64,000 nucleotides of DNA from Heloderma charlesbogerti (GCA_026122225.1 JANEZZ010002668.1:372001-436000); one strand, 5' to 3'; positions 10,937 through 22,019 are shown, numbered from the stretch's first letter. Notes: generated by a model from the letters alone, not told the origin. Translations and numbers: made by a program.

Positions 10937-11696
10937 GTGTGTGTGTGTGTGTATGCATATGTATATGTATACAATTGCTTATGTATCCAAGTAAGCTTTG
11001 TGGGAAATGTTTCTCTCTTCACAGTGGACATTATAAGCCAGGCAAGAAGCATTTTTCATTAGGCAGGGCTGGATGCGCCTGATCTCGTCTAGAGGGGGCC
11101 ACCATTTTAATTTCCCATAATACCCTGGAGTGATGTTTTGGACACTGCTGGAAATTTAAAATGGTGAGATATAGTTGCCCACTGCTGCAAGCACAGTGTG
11201 GGTGACACTGGAGAGCAGATTGCTGACAAATGTGGACTGGTCCTAAGCTGCAGAACTAGAAAAAAGGTTCTGCCTGGAGTCATAAGCAGGGTCAGCCCTG
11301 GTTAGTACTTGGATGGGAGACCGCCTGGGAATCAGGCTTCCTGCACTGAGCTGGGGGTTGGACTCGATGGTCTTGTAGGCCCTTTCCAACCCTATGATTC
11401 TATGGTTCTGTAAATTGGCCCCAGTAGCATTTCAGGAATTCTAGCCACATGCTGCCACACAAATGTTGCTAGGTAAACTGCCTTCTAAATCCACTTCAAC
11501 TCAGCACTGATCAGTTCTACTCCTAGCATTGCAGACAAGTCCTTGATCTCTTAAAAGTCTCATTTACTTCAGTGGAAACAACTTGTGTTTTTTGAAACAC
11601 CATTAAAGAGTATATTGATTGTGGCAACATGGAGCACTCAGAAGATTAGCTTTTCAGTAATATATCTGGAATTACATCAACAACATTTAAGAAATG

Positions 11697-11730
<34 letters not shown>

Positions 11731-12131
11731 AGTTGTTTATGTATCTAAATAAACTTTGTGGGAAATGTTCCCCTCTTCATAGTGGACATTATAAGCCATA
11801 CAAGAAGCATTTTTCAACCAGAACTCCAATACTGATAAATGTGCTACCTCCCATATAAACTGACCCTGATAGCATTTCAGGGATTCTGTCAACATTCTGC
11901 CACACAAATGTTGCCGGGTCAACTGCCTGCTAAATCCACTTCAACTCAGCACTGATCAATTCTACTCACAGCATTGCAGACAAGTCCTTGATCTCTTAAA
12001 AGTCTCATTTCAATGGAAACTTGTGTTTTTGAAACACTATTAAAGGTCTCCTGATCGTAACAACATGGAACACTCAGAAGATTAGCTCTTCAGTAATATC
12101 TCTAGAATTATATCAACAACTTTTAAGAAAT
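10937..12131. repeat. Tandem duplication of a ~430 bp unit, one unit interrupted
   Basis: Unit 1 (10937-11697) and unit 2 (11698-12131) share the same order: a (GT)n tract, then 'AAACTTTGTGGGAAATGTT' or close, 'GTGGACATTATAAGCCA', 'AGAAGCATTTTTC', 'GCCACACAAATGTTGC', 'CACTTCAACTCAGCACTGAT', 'AGCATTGCAGACAAGTCC' and 'CACTCAGAAGATTAGC'. Unit 1 has the 5S SINE inserted between 'CATTTTTC' and 'AGCATTTCAG'; unit 2 has about 45 bp of ordinary sequence there. So duplication came first and the SINE hit one unit later, replacing a little target sequence. Confidence 0.9.
11071..11411 (+). mobile_element. 5S-rRNA-headed SINE with CR1-type tail, internally chimeric
   Basis: The head 'GCGCCTGATCTCGTCT' (11075-11090) and 'AAGCAGGGTC...GGTTAGTACTTGGATGGGAG' with 'ACCGCCTGGGAAT' (11284-11332) are 5S rRNA sequence, including the internal pol III promoter region. 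A tail 'GGTTGGACTCGATGGTCTTG' ending in 'ATGATTCTATGGTTCTG' is a CR1-type 3' end. Between the two 5S parts sits about 194 bp that is the inverse of 10304-10497, in place of the expected 11-12 bp of 5S. It is not a working 5S gene because the promoter is split. Confidence 0.85.
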
Positions 12132-14885
12132 TAAATGGTGGAAGAATGGGTTGATTAGTTGATTTGTGTAAGGGAAGTTATTACCTGTAATTATATTTTA
12201 TAATATTTATGTAAATACAATCTAAACTCATTGAAGGATTTTCCTGCTACAAATTATTTCTGATACTTAAAAACCAATTAATTCTGGAAATGTTGAAAAA
12301 CATGTCATAAAAGAGATCTCATCGCAACTCTCCTTTTATATATTATGTAATCATAATTCACTACAAAATGAATAATTTCTAACTGATCAGAATCTATACT
12401 TGTTTATTAACTAATGTAACTCAAACTACATTTTAAAATATTTTAGTCCATAAATATGCTCCTCTAAACGCAAAGACTTATTAAAAATACTAATTTTAAA
12501 GTTTTAATTATATACCCCTTTTAGCTTTGTTCATATTTTCAAAAATGAAGGATCAAGCATTGTTTGTTTCTTCTTCACAGTAACCTTTGGGGGAGTCCCA
12601 GGTACAGCCTGACACTATCTCACTACCTGGTAGAGCCTTATTTGCATGTCTGCAGCCTCTTCGCACTTTCCATCTTAAGACTGTAACCAGATGCAGACTC
12701 CATAGCTTGAACAGGAGCCACCTTTTTCCTCTCCTCCCGCTCCAACCTTTTTGATTTGTTTAACAACTTGCCTGAGGAAGCATTCTGGAGAACTTGAAAA
12801 CATATGAAGTATTTTGTCACCTTGCACAGTATTTTGTGACCTTTGAGCTGGCCTAATAGAAGGTATTACCTTAACATGGATTTTGTAATTTTTCTTTGGC
12901 CAACACACCTCCCTTTGCTTTCTGTGGAATTTCAGAATCTCTTTGAGTTACAAAGTGGCTTTGCTCACTTGCTAGAATGACCTGGAGTGACCTGCTCTAC
13001 AGGCAGCTTTCTCTGCTCTGTGTTTATACCACACTTGAGTCTGGATTATATTTCTTAATCTGTGCAGAGCTCTATAGAGGATCCTACCTAGGGGATAAGA
13101 CTGGACTTAATTGTCTTCTGGACTTGAGTGCAAATTTAGAATTACTAGAATTTATTGACATTTCACCAGTAGTAGCAGCAGGGGAACAAGGGTTTTCCAA
13201 CTGCTGACAGAAAAGTATAACACAAGGGCAAAATGTTAATATTTATCCATGAGACTTTAATGCTATTTTGTAATCATACTGCAAATGGATAAGCCGCTTC
13301 ATATCTTTGTGACATAACATAGTTTAAATCCTCAGAGATTAAAATCCAGGATATTTAAGGAAAAATGTGTCTCGACTCATACACTACATTTAGTAACAAT
13401 ACACTCTACACAGAAACAGTCATAACTGCACACTGTACTCTAAAGATGAGGTTACAAGTTTCACGACATAAATGTGCAAGTAAAATAATTCACATTTATC
13501 TTGATTGGGTAAGTAGTCTTAAAAGACTGTAAAAATTGCTAATTTGGGCCAGAGTTGTTGCACTATTCCTGGAAGTAAGTCTCATGGAAATCAATGTGAC
13601 AAGGGGGCGGAGGTGCACATTACATTCAACAATCATACAAACTGTGTATACATGTTGTTGATCAACATTTATTACATGTAATAAAGTGCACATGTGTTCA
13701 TACGGGGTTTTTTTGCATTATCATCAGTATGCTTTTGCCCATCAAAGGGCATTCCTTCACCTGGAAGAACTTGCAACAGCATTCTGTAACCCCTGCATTG
13801 CTGCTGTATTCAATCTTCTTGACTAACAAACAGTAGAAATAAGGAATTTCAGGAAATGGGTTACTCTTTTTAATTCAAGCAATTGTTCATAAAAGTAACT
13901 GCTGCTAATCTACACAGAAATAGGTCCTAGTGTGTTTAGTGGGGCTTGCATAAGATTAAGCTCTCTGGAAAAGTTACTCATTCTACCTAAATCACTATAA
14001 ATATAAGCAGTCCAGCTGTGTATAGTTTCTTTTAATTGTCTGTTCATCAAAAACGCTACCATGAAACTTTGAAAACTGAACAAAAACGTTAATGAAAGTA
14101 AAAAATTGTTGACAAGTATATAACTAGGACAGGAAAAGACAGGAAGTAGTAATAGGATCAGTACAGATAAATAAACTATTTAAGGTAAGTCTATAAACAA
14201 AATAAAACAGGAAGGGCTAGAGTCCAATCTCTGAATTTTGTGATACAATTATTGGATAAAATAAGTACTATAATAAACAATGCAAAATTTTGTGCAATCT
14301 AAAAAAAAAAATAACTGGTTGATGTGGAAATAGGATGGAATACACTTATGAATGAGCACATCCCTACTTAGGATTGCCTGCTGCTACACAACCCTGGGCC
14401 AGAATACAGCCTGTCACTCCCCTGGCTGCAGAGTTCCACCGTATGCTATGAATGGTGCTTTTTATTCACTCTCTCTTGTTAGCAGACTGCTCTGTGGCAG
14501 GGAAAGCCCTGCGCTGTCCCTGATATTGGCAGTCAAATGCATGGTGCCTTTAAGAAAGTGTAGCTGGGGTCAAGCTGGGAGACTTTGGCCCAACAAAGGG
14601 GACTGCTCATCAGCTTTAGGTCACATATGCAAGGCTAGATCCAGCATAACCAAATCAATCTAAACTGCATATATTTAAAAAGCTTAAATGCAGGCAAGAA
14701 GTAAAATTAATCAAATGTGTAAGAAAGCAGTCCAGAAGTAATTCCCCCCTCCTGATTAGAGGAAACACCCTCCAAGTGTAAGAGAGCCAAATTGCATAGT
14801 TTGTAACTTTTTCACAACTTTGTAATGTTGGGAAACAGCTCTGCAGGACAGAGCATCTGGCAGTAGGATGATCGATCCTATTGTT
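12132..14885. other. Non-coding sequence, no gene supported
   Basis: AT-rich sequence. Near 13565-13605 there is a weak match to the common reptile repeat with 'AAGTAAGTCTCATGGAAATC'. I see no coding exon or RNA gene. Confidence 0.45.
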
Positions 14886-15890
14886 TTCAACCAGGAACTG
14901 TCATTCTCAGTACTTGAGAATCTTCCTGCAACTTTTCTTGTTTTTGTCTGATAGCCACAACATCAAAGCCTTGTGTAAACTGGATAAATCCCCCATGTTT
15001 TGTGTAGTCACCATGATTCATTCCAACTGTAGCTAATAGATCTGTAACATCTGGGTCATCGCTAGTGAACGCTTTGTACTCTTGGCCAACCCAGGTCCTG
15101 GCAGGAGCTCCAACTGATCTCTCAGAGACAGACAACCCATGGGGTCCCAATTAGGGCTGTGTACCGCTTCGGCCCAAAGCCTGAACTCCAAGCCAAAGTG
15201 GGGCACTTCAAGCCGCTTCCAAGATGAGGCAGAGGGGGCATGAAGCGGCACAAAGTGGGTCAGGTTGCTCTGAAGCATTTTGGCATGCTTCAGTGCAATT
15301 CAGAAGCCCAGCCATGCTGCCGCCCAGCCCCCAGATCCTTACCTGGTCCCTCAGGATGCATGCTGGCAGCTATCTTCTTTTTCCAGGAAGTCACGTGGTG
15401 ACTCCTTGTATTTCCAGGAATAGATCCTGCACAAATGGCGCCCGTCAAGCATGCAGCATTAATGTAGCGTAATTGATGGCTTGACGGCCGCTATTTGCAC
15501 AGGATCTGTTTCTGGATATACAGGGAGAAGCGATTATACTTTTTTTTTATGGAATCACCATTTTAAAAATGTCTGGCACAAGAAGATGGCTGCCAGTGCA
15601 TGTTCGAAGGGTCTAGGAGTTGGTGGCTGCAGCAGGAGAACGCAGAGCAGAGCAGGATTCAGACACCCAAATCCGACTTTGGTTCCAGAGGCTAAAGTGG
15701 GTCAATCAGCCCAAAGTGAATCAGGCCCACCTCAGAAGCACCAAAGCGGTATCCGAGGCGGACCAGGGGTGGGAGTGTCTCTGCACAGCCCTAGTTCCAA
15801 TTGCCTTAGCAAAGCCCATGGAGAATGGCCTAAAGAGTACTAGGTAGTTCTGTCACTCATCTGCTACTTATTTTGCAGAGACTAAGCATA
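14886..15890 (-). pseudogene. Unidentified reading frame split by a hAT-like MITE
   Basis: On the minus strand 14886-15150 is open for about 85 codons and ends at a stop. Its composition looks protein-like rather than random (stretches such as GQEYKAFTSDDPDVTDLLAT and NHGDYTKHGGFIQF). The MITE at 15152-15793 interrupts it. On the far side (15794 to about 15875) the same frame continues with a possible ATG near 15865 and one in-frame TAG between. The piece would total a little over 100 codons. I do not recognise the protein. It may be a retrocopy of a small gene or an old exon. No poly(A) tail or splice sites are clear. The MITE and the TAG both argue that it is dead. Confidence 0.4.
15152..15793. 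mobile_element. hAT-like MITE with palindromic core
   Basis: Its ends are TAGGGCTGTG and CACAGCCCTA, and it is flanked by 8-bp direct repeats GTCCCAAT (15144-15151) and GTTCCAAT (15794-15801), 7 of 8 matching. The 8-bp duplication and short TIR fit a non-autonomous hAT element. The interior has an inverted repeat around 15421-15452 and 15477-15515 ('AGATCCTGCACAAATGGCG' against its complement). No transposase frame is visible, so it would need a transposase in trans. Confidence 0.8.
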
Positions 15891-16988
15891 ATCTTCAGCT
15901 TCAGGTCCAACCAATCCAGGGAGAAGTATCTTTGAAACTTTAGTCTGTTTTCAGAGAACCTTCTACAAAATGTAGCCTCTACCCCATACCCACTTCTCCT
16001 ATAGAGTGTGCAGGTATGGTCAGATTTGGTCTAATTTTGAACTGTATTTGGTCAGAGTCCTGACCACTTTGTGCAGCTTAGTGGAAAGGATTGAAGCTGG
16101 GAACTCCATTTTCTTCCTCTTGTTTCCTCTTGATCTCTATCTCACTTGTCCAATTCCACCAGAAGATCTGGCCAAGTTGAGCTTGGTAAGAACTAAGTGT
16201 TCTTGAGGAATGCTGTGGTAATTGCAAGTGCAAGCACATTTCCCCTCTTTGAGAGGAAACAAGAGTGAAGTGCCCAAAGTACTATAAATTTGAGCTTTAG
16301 GTAACCTTTTCCCCCCATTCTCTTGTTATTATATGACCCTGCGTCAGGAATAGCCTGATTGCACCGTCTCTCATTAACACAAACCTCCCTCAACCCTTTT
16401 TCTTCTCCCCACTCTGTAATGCTCACCCCAAAACCTTTCTTCTTCCTTTCCCTAGAGTGTTAGTTAGGGACTCCAATTTATTTATTTCCCACTTTTTTTC
16501 TTTTTTTTTTACCTCTCACACTGAAGAGCCTGTATGACTGGTCGAACTGTTAGTGCATGTCTGTGCCCTGGTTTAAGTTCTGGAACGCTTGGATTCATCT
16601 TCCAAGAGAACATAGGTAATTCCCCCAATCCAATTCTCTCCACAGGGTTGATCGACCTAGTTAACTGATTTTTTATTTTATTTTTAAAGAAGATCCCAGT
16701 CTAAGGCCGTGTGTCATGGATTTTAAGTTCAAAATTCTTAAAACTTGGAGGGCTGAGTTGGAGACTTTGACAAACTTTACTATATTGAATTTTTTGTCTG
16801 ACTCAACTATTATTAAGGACCACATCAAACATTACCAAAACTGAAGGTAAAACATACAGACCCTTCCCTTTGTGTGCCATTAACCTGTGAAGCAACCCTA
16901 TGAGTTTGGACTCTTTAGAGCTGCTGATATAGAAGGGACAGTGCCTACAGAAGAAGAGGAATAGTTGCAGTGAGGGAAAATGGGTAAA
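15891..16988. other. Non-coding sequence, no gene supported
   Basis: Pyrimidine-rich tracts near 16480-16510; otherwise nothing recognised. Confidence 0.4.
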
Positions 16989-17105
16989 GCTGCAATCCTA
17001 TGCATGTTTAGATAGAAAAAAGTCCTACAACTCCCAACATTCCCCAGCCAGCAATGCTGGGAGTTGTAGGACTTTCTTCTGTCTGAACATGCACAGAATT
17101 GCATC
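16989..17105. repeat. Fold-back (hairpin) repeat
   Basis: A nearly perfect inverted repeat of about 117 bp. The left arm 'GCAATCCTATGCATG ... AGTCCTACAACTCCCAACAT' pairs with the right arm 'ATGCTGGGAGTTGTAGGACT ... CATGCACAGAATTGC', with a short centre near 17043-17052. This sort of small MITE-like hairpin is common in squamates. Transcription would give a long RNA hairpin. Confidence 0.85.
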
Positions 17106-17689
17106 TTGAATCCCTCAGTGCAAACCCACTACTATCTCATAAGACACCTACACGTCCCCACCCAGCCACCCCGCTGCGCATATCACAAACATGTGCCAGG
17201 GGGCAGAGAGAGTTTACAAGTCTGAGGCGTGGTCCCAATGACCAAACCGCTGATTGGCCATTACATCTGAATCAAGTCAGAAGAACTATCTTTTGTCTTT
17301 GCACCATTCAATTTTGTATGCTGTACTTGTGACAATATTCCACTACTATATTGTGCATTATTCATGCTAAAGAAATTTGAATAAATATGAGAGAATGTTC
17401 ATTAAGATATTCTGAGCTGATAACTCCTACTATGAATTAGTCTTCTGTATAACTCTCTCTGTATTGAAGCTGCATTATCTTAAGGCATTCACTGTATTTA
17501 CTTATTTTGTGAGGTTTTACACATTTCAGTATTCTTTTAAAAATGTGCTTAATCTGGTTTAACAGGTGTGACGGAGGAGGGAAGATGCCATGAAGCAATT
17601 CAAAATGCTGTGCAACATTACAAAACAAATTGCAGCATAAAATACAATTTTCTACCTTCTAGACTCTTGACATACTGATTTACTGACCA
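17106..17689. other. Non-coding sequence, no gene supported
   Basis: Contains a CCAAT-like 'GCTGATTGGCC' and an AATAAA near 17383, but no clear transcription unit. Confidence 0.4.
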
Positions 17690-17767
17690 TTTCATTTATC
17701 TTTCTTTTTTTTAATCTTTATTTTCATATTTATTGAAAATAAAGATAAAAAAGAAAGACAACTGAAA
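17690..17767. repeat. AT-rich inverted repeat
   Basis: The arms 17690-17726 and 17734-17767 pair over more than 30 bp ('AATCTTTATTTTCA' against 'TGAAAATAAAGAT', extended by 'TTTCATTTATCTTTC') with a 7-nt loop. It could be a small fold-back or a hairpin RNA. Confidence 0.8.
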
Positions 17768-18063
17768 TGACACATATGCAAAATGAAACATTAGAAACAT
17801 TAAAATATTGCTTGGGTTGAAAATCTTAACTTCAACTGAAGTGTAAGAGATGAGTAATCACATACAGCCAGGCTTATTACTCTAAAATCTATAGCTATGC
17901 CTTGTTCTATCATCATCATCCAAATGTGTTTCTCTACCACAAACTAATATTAGTAGTAGTAGTAGAAGTATTCATGATTAATTACATTTAAATGTCACAT
18001 AAATCTGTTTCCTGAAGGCAACAAAGAAAGGTTACATGACCCTTCATTCAAAGGCACTTGGCA
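17768..18063. other. Non-coding sequence
   Basis: Contains a short TAG-rich tract near 17950-17965; nothing else recognised. Confidence 0.4.
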
Positions 18064-18400
18064 ACCACTAATAGGGATGGACAGACTCACCCACGGCCAG
18101 TTTCACTGGGCACTCACCAAGCCGTAACCACTGCTCACCCACCCCTGCTTGCCATGCTGCGAAGCCCCTAAACAGCTCAGCAAGCATCCGATGAGTGACG
18201 CAGGGCTGCCCATCCTCTTAGTGAGCCACCATTTTGCACAAGTCCAAGGAAGAAAGAACAAGGGGTTTGGTGGGTGGCATGGGACTCTGCCACCTGTCAA
18301 GCCTACACAGTCCTCTTCTTACAAGGAAGGAGGCCGTGAAGGCTTGACAGGGGGCGGAGGCAGGAGTAGCTCCTCACCTGTAGTGTTGTGTAAATGGACC

Positions 18401-18405
18401 CTTTA
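18401..18405. repeat. Gypsy target-site duplication, left
   Basis: CTTTA, repeated exactly at 24736-24740. Five bp is the usual duplication size for Ty3/gypsy integrases. Confidence 0.9.
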
Positions 18406-18945
18406 TGTCAGGAGCGCCCTAGCGGCCGCTTTCAGTACACTCCAATAGCTAACTCAAGACACAGACAAAAGGATTCTTTTCAAAGCTTTAATCCTTTTAC
18501 AACTTAAACTCTCTCAGATGCTAATCACCAGCGACTAAGCAATGATCAGCAGAGTAGCCTATGCTCCGGGTAGGCAGTTGGTCCCCGTTTGAAGGAGAAT
18601 CACTTGAAGACCCTGAACTTATGGGCTAGGGAGAGATCCTCCCTCTTTCCCTTGGGTCCATGGAAGGCGGCCGTTGCTTGCGTGCCAAATGGGTGCTACG
18701 CCTCCTTTCCGCGCCCTCCATCGCTCGTCGCTCCCTGTGTCTGCATCGAGCGCCTAGGGAGCGTCGCCCCCTCCCGCATTCTCTCACTGCCCGGGTCACT
18801 ATCTATCTCAGGAATGCCGGCAGGAGTAATCTCTGCCTGGTTCTGTGCCTGTGCGGAATGAGCTGGCTCCTCTCCCACGGATTGCTGATCCTCCTCAGAA
18901 TCAGAACTGCTCTGGGGTTCTATCGGCTCAGTTTCCACCCTGACA
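18406..18945 (-). repeat. Gypsy LTR (3' LTR in element orientation)
   Basis: 540 bp bounded by TGTCAGG and CCTGACA. It pairs with 24199-24735, with roughly 40 differences by eye, many at CpG. The minus strand carries ATTAAA-like poly(A) context near 18486-18495. The purine-rich GGGAGTTGGGATGA directly next to it (18946-18959, minus strand) is a likely polypurine tract. Confidence 0.9.
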
Positions 18946-19260
18946 TCATCCCAACTCCCATGAGGCCCCGCCCTCGTGCTCCTCCCCTGGGGCCCAGGGT
19001 TTGTGGGGGTACAGCTGGTGGAAGCGCCTCAGCAGCAACGGAGCATGCACATTTTCTGCAGGTTCCCAGGTTCGCTCATCTGGCCCGTACCCCTTCCAGT
19101 CCACTACATATTGCAGGTGGCCGCGAGAAAGGCAGGAGTCCAGAATCTCCATGACCTCAAACTCCTCCTCCACCTGCACTGGTGGCGGGGGGGGGGGAAC
19201 CGACTGAGTGATGAGGGTCACCAGATACCAGGGGGGAAAGCAAGGACTGATGAAAAACAA
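18946..19260 (-). pseudogene. Gypsy integrase C-terminal chromodomain
   Basis: The segment contains a chromodomain signature, YVVDWKGYGPDERTWEPAEN, with the aromatic residues that bind methylated histone tails and so direct integration to heterochromatin in chromoviruses. The stop codon (18946-18948) touches the 3' LTR, so pol ends exactly at the LTR edge. An 11-G run at 19187-19197 disconnects this frame from the integrase core upstream. Confidence 0.85.
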
Positions 19261-19415
19261 GATGGATCTTCATGGGCGGGGAGGAGAGCCAGGCGAAAAG
19301 CAACAGGGTTAATCTGGGCCGTAATCTGGAAAGGCCCCATGCGGTGAGGTGAGAGCTTCCTTGCAGGTGAGTGAGAGGGGAGGTATTGGGTGGACAACCA
19401 ACCCCAGTCCCCCGG

Positions 19416-20282
19416 TTACACAGATGGACCCGGCTGGCGCCGCCGGTCTGCAGAGGCCTTGTAGGCTGTCTTGGCTTGCTCGAGGGAATCCCGTAAGAGG
19501 TGGTATACCGCTCGCAACTCCTCTAAAAAGTTATGGGCCGCTGGCACCGAAGAGGGAGCTAGGGTGGACGGGAAAGCCTTGGGGTGGTAACCAAAATTGG
19601 CAAAAAATGGAGTTTGGCGGGTGGAAGCATGGCAGGCATTGTTATAAGCAAATTCTGCAAGAGGCAGCAAGGAAAACCAATCATCTTGCTGGTAATTGAC
19701 ATAACAGCGCAAATATTGCTCCAGAGTCGCATTGGTGCGCTCGATCTGACCGTCCGTCTGTGGATGGTGGGTGGAGGAAAGACGGAACATCACATGGAAA
19801 AGCCTAAGTAGCTCCCTCCAGAAATGGGCAGTGAATTGGGCCCCCCTATCCGAAATGAGACCCTCGGGCCATCCGTGGAGCCGGAAAATATGCGCCAAAA
19901 ACAGCTCTGCCGTCTCCCTGGCTGTGGGCAACCCAGAGCAGGGGATGAAATGGGCCATCTTAGAAAACAAATCCACCACCACCAGAATGGTGGTCTTACC
20001 GTGTGAGCGAGGCAAGTCAGTGATGGAGTCAAGGGAGAGCAGTTTCCAAGGTCCTGAGGGGGTAGGCAGGGGGTGAAGCAAACCTGTGGGCTTGCCTGAG
20101 GGGGCCTTCGCCTGCTGGCATGTTGGGCAAGAGGAGACATAGGTCTTGATGTCCTGACACACACGAGGCCACCAAAAATCCCACGTCACTTCGTGCAGGG
20201 TCTTGGCGAAGCCAAAATGCCCAGTGGTGGGGGAGTCATGGCACTGATGGAGGACCTTCTCGCGGAGGGGTCTAGAAGGCAC
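19416..20282 (-). pseudogene. Gypsy integrase core
   Basis: 288 open codons carrying the zinc-binding HHCC module (HDSPTTGH then CPTC) and the catalytic DDE triad: Asp in LSLDSITDL, Asp in ISDRGAQF, Glu in TDGQIERTNATLEQYL. It is the best preserved domain of the element. The enzyme would join cDNA ends to host DNA with a 5-bp stagger, which fits the CTTTA repeats. It is cut off at both ends by frameshifts. Confidence 0.9.
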
Positions 20283-20457
20283 ACAGACCTGACCGGAATG
20301 GTAAAGCAGGCCACCTCACAAAGAGAAAGAGGTAGAGGGGGGGGGCGCAGAGGCTAGCCCCAATTCCTCCACTTTTGTGCGAACAAAAGCATCCTGAGCC
20401 TGTGCAGAGTGAAGGAGCTCCTCCCAAGAGCGAGGTACCGCAGCTGCCGCCAGGCTC

Positions 20458-20883
20458 TCAGGGGGAAGAATCAGAGGGGGGGGGATTTCCCTCACCCCCT
20501 GGCTGGAGGTCCGGCTTACGAGAAAGAGCATCTGATTGTAAGTTGTCGGAGGCCTTCACATGGCAAATCTTAAGGTGGAACCGGGGGGAAAAAAGCGACC
20601 ACCTAATCTGCTGCTGGTTTAAGGCACGGGCGGTCTGAAGATGTTCCAGGTTGCAATGGTCGGTTCTAACTTCAACTGGGTGCTGTGCCCCCTCCAGCAG
20701 ATGACGCCAGGTCTCCAAAGCGGACTTGATGGCCAACAGTTCCTTCTCCCACATGGTATAATTCCTCTCAGACATGGTCAGCTTCCTGGAGTAGTAGGCG
20801 CAGGATTGCAAACCACCACCCACCCGATCTGGCTGAAAAAGCACCGCCCCCACCGCAAAGTCAGAGGCATCAGTTTGCACCAC
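20458..20883 (-). pseudogene. Gypsy RNase H domain
   Basis: 141 codons of RNase H: TDASDFAVGAVLFQ (first catalytic Asp), then the WEKELLAI helix with the catalytic Glu, then TDHCNLEHL with another Asp. It degrades the RNA of the RNA-DNA hybrid. It is joined in the family directly to RT, but here lies in another frame from the segment at 20778-21188. A G-rich stretch near 20476-20487 and a 9-G run at 20337-20345 mark further breaks towards integrase. Confidence 0.85.
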
Positions 20884-21233
20884 AAAGGCTTTCTCAGGTC
20901 GGGATGTAACAGGATCGGCTCAGAACTAAAAAGCTTCTTAAGTTCCTCGAAAGCCTGTTGGGCATATGCCATCCAATGAAAAGGAGATTTCCTGTCCTTA
21001 AGGAGGTCTGTGAGAGGAGATGTCAGCTGAGCAAAGCTGGGCAGGAACTTTCTGTAGAAATTAGCAAACCCCAGAAAACGTTGCAAGTCCTTCTTGGTGG
21101 ATGGAGCCTGCCAGGAGAAGACAGCCTGGACTTTTGCAGAATCCATCCTGATACCGTCAGCTGAGATAATGTAGCCAAGATAGTCCAAAGAGGTTAGGTC
21201 AAACGCACATTTCTCCAGCTTGGCATACAGATG
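20778..21233 (-). pseudogene. Gypsy RT thumb/connection, downstream of the MITE
   Basis: Continues the reverse transcriptase after the inserted MITE: LGYIISADGIRMDSAKVQAV followed by KDLQRFLGFANFYRKFLPSF, the strongly conserved thumb segment of Ty3/gypsy RT. It joins the palm part at 22020-22160 if the 786-bp insertion is ignored. Confidence 0.85.
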
Positions 21234-22019
21234 TAGGGATGGCGGAGAATTTCTCCCCGAATCTTTGGGGGGCCGAGTGTCAACGCATTCGGCCCCCTGA
21301 AATCGGCAGTGAAATTCTCCGTCACCCCCCCCGGGATGGGACTTACCTTTGGCGAATGTCCCTCCCGGTGGCGGGTCCCGGCGGCAGTTCGTCGGCCTTT
21401 CGTCGGGAGCGGGGGCGGCAGCCGGTCTTCTGACCGGCTGCCGCCGCCGCCATTACAAAATGTAAAAAAAAAAACAAAAACCCGTGATAGGCTACGTAAC
21501 AATTAACGTAGCCTATCACGGCTAGATTTCCAAAGTCAGCCGTAATAGGCACGTAAATTGTTACGTAGACTATCACGGGTGACTTTGGAAAAAAAAAAAA
21601 GTGTGTATGCAAATGGCGGCGCTTACGTTCCTTATTTGGTCCTGGTAGTCTGCGTAAAGATTTACGTAGACTACAGTGTAGTCTACGTAAATCTTTACGT
21701 AGAATACCGGGACCAAATAAAGAACGCAAATGGCGGCGCCCATAGGCCGCCACCATTTGCGTACGCTGACTTTGGAAATCTAGCCGTGATAGGCTACGTT
21801 AATCGTTACGTAGCCTATCACGGGGGGGGGTTGTTTTTTTGTTTTTTACACTTTGTTTCGTGGCCGGGGAGACGGGGCACTTCTCCCCGGCCTGAATTTC
21901 GGCCAGGCGAGGTGGGATGGCTCCCCCCCCTTGCCTGAACTTCGGGGGGAGAAGCGAAGTGCCTCCCCCCCACCGCGAAGCACCCCTGCGAAAAGGTAAG
22001 TGACTTTCGTACATCCCTA
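21234..22019. mobile_element. Inner hAT-like MITE in the gypsy RT, palindrome-rich
   Basis: It starts TAGGGATGG and ends CATCCCTA, with 8-bp target copies TACAGATG (21226-21233) and TACAGTTG (22020-22027). The interior has palindromes of the GTGATAGGCTACGT type at 21482-21521, 21540-21578 and 21784-21822. A longer palindrome, about 21618-21732, is built from GTAGTCTACGTAAA half-sites and flanked by CAAATGGCGGC modules. The termini match those of the copy at 61910-62422 in reverse orientation. No transposase is encoded. Confidence 0.85.

Noticed and set aside
11284..11332. 5S rRNA gene
   Set aside because: Only parts of 5S are present, split by a 194-bp block and followed by a CR1-type tail. 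It is a SINE.
17339..17400. Poly(A) signal and CCAAT-like word as ends of a small gene
   Set aside because: Isolated short words in AT-rich DNA without an open frame or TATA box between them.
21482..21822. Spaced repeats of about 40 bp as a CRISPR-like array
   Set aside because: The repeats are palindromes inside a hAT-like MITE in a reptile genome, irregularly spaced, with no unique spacers.
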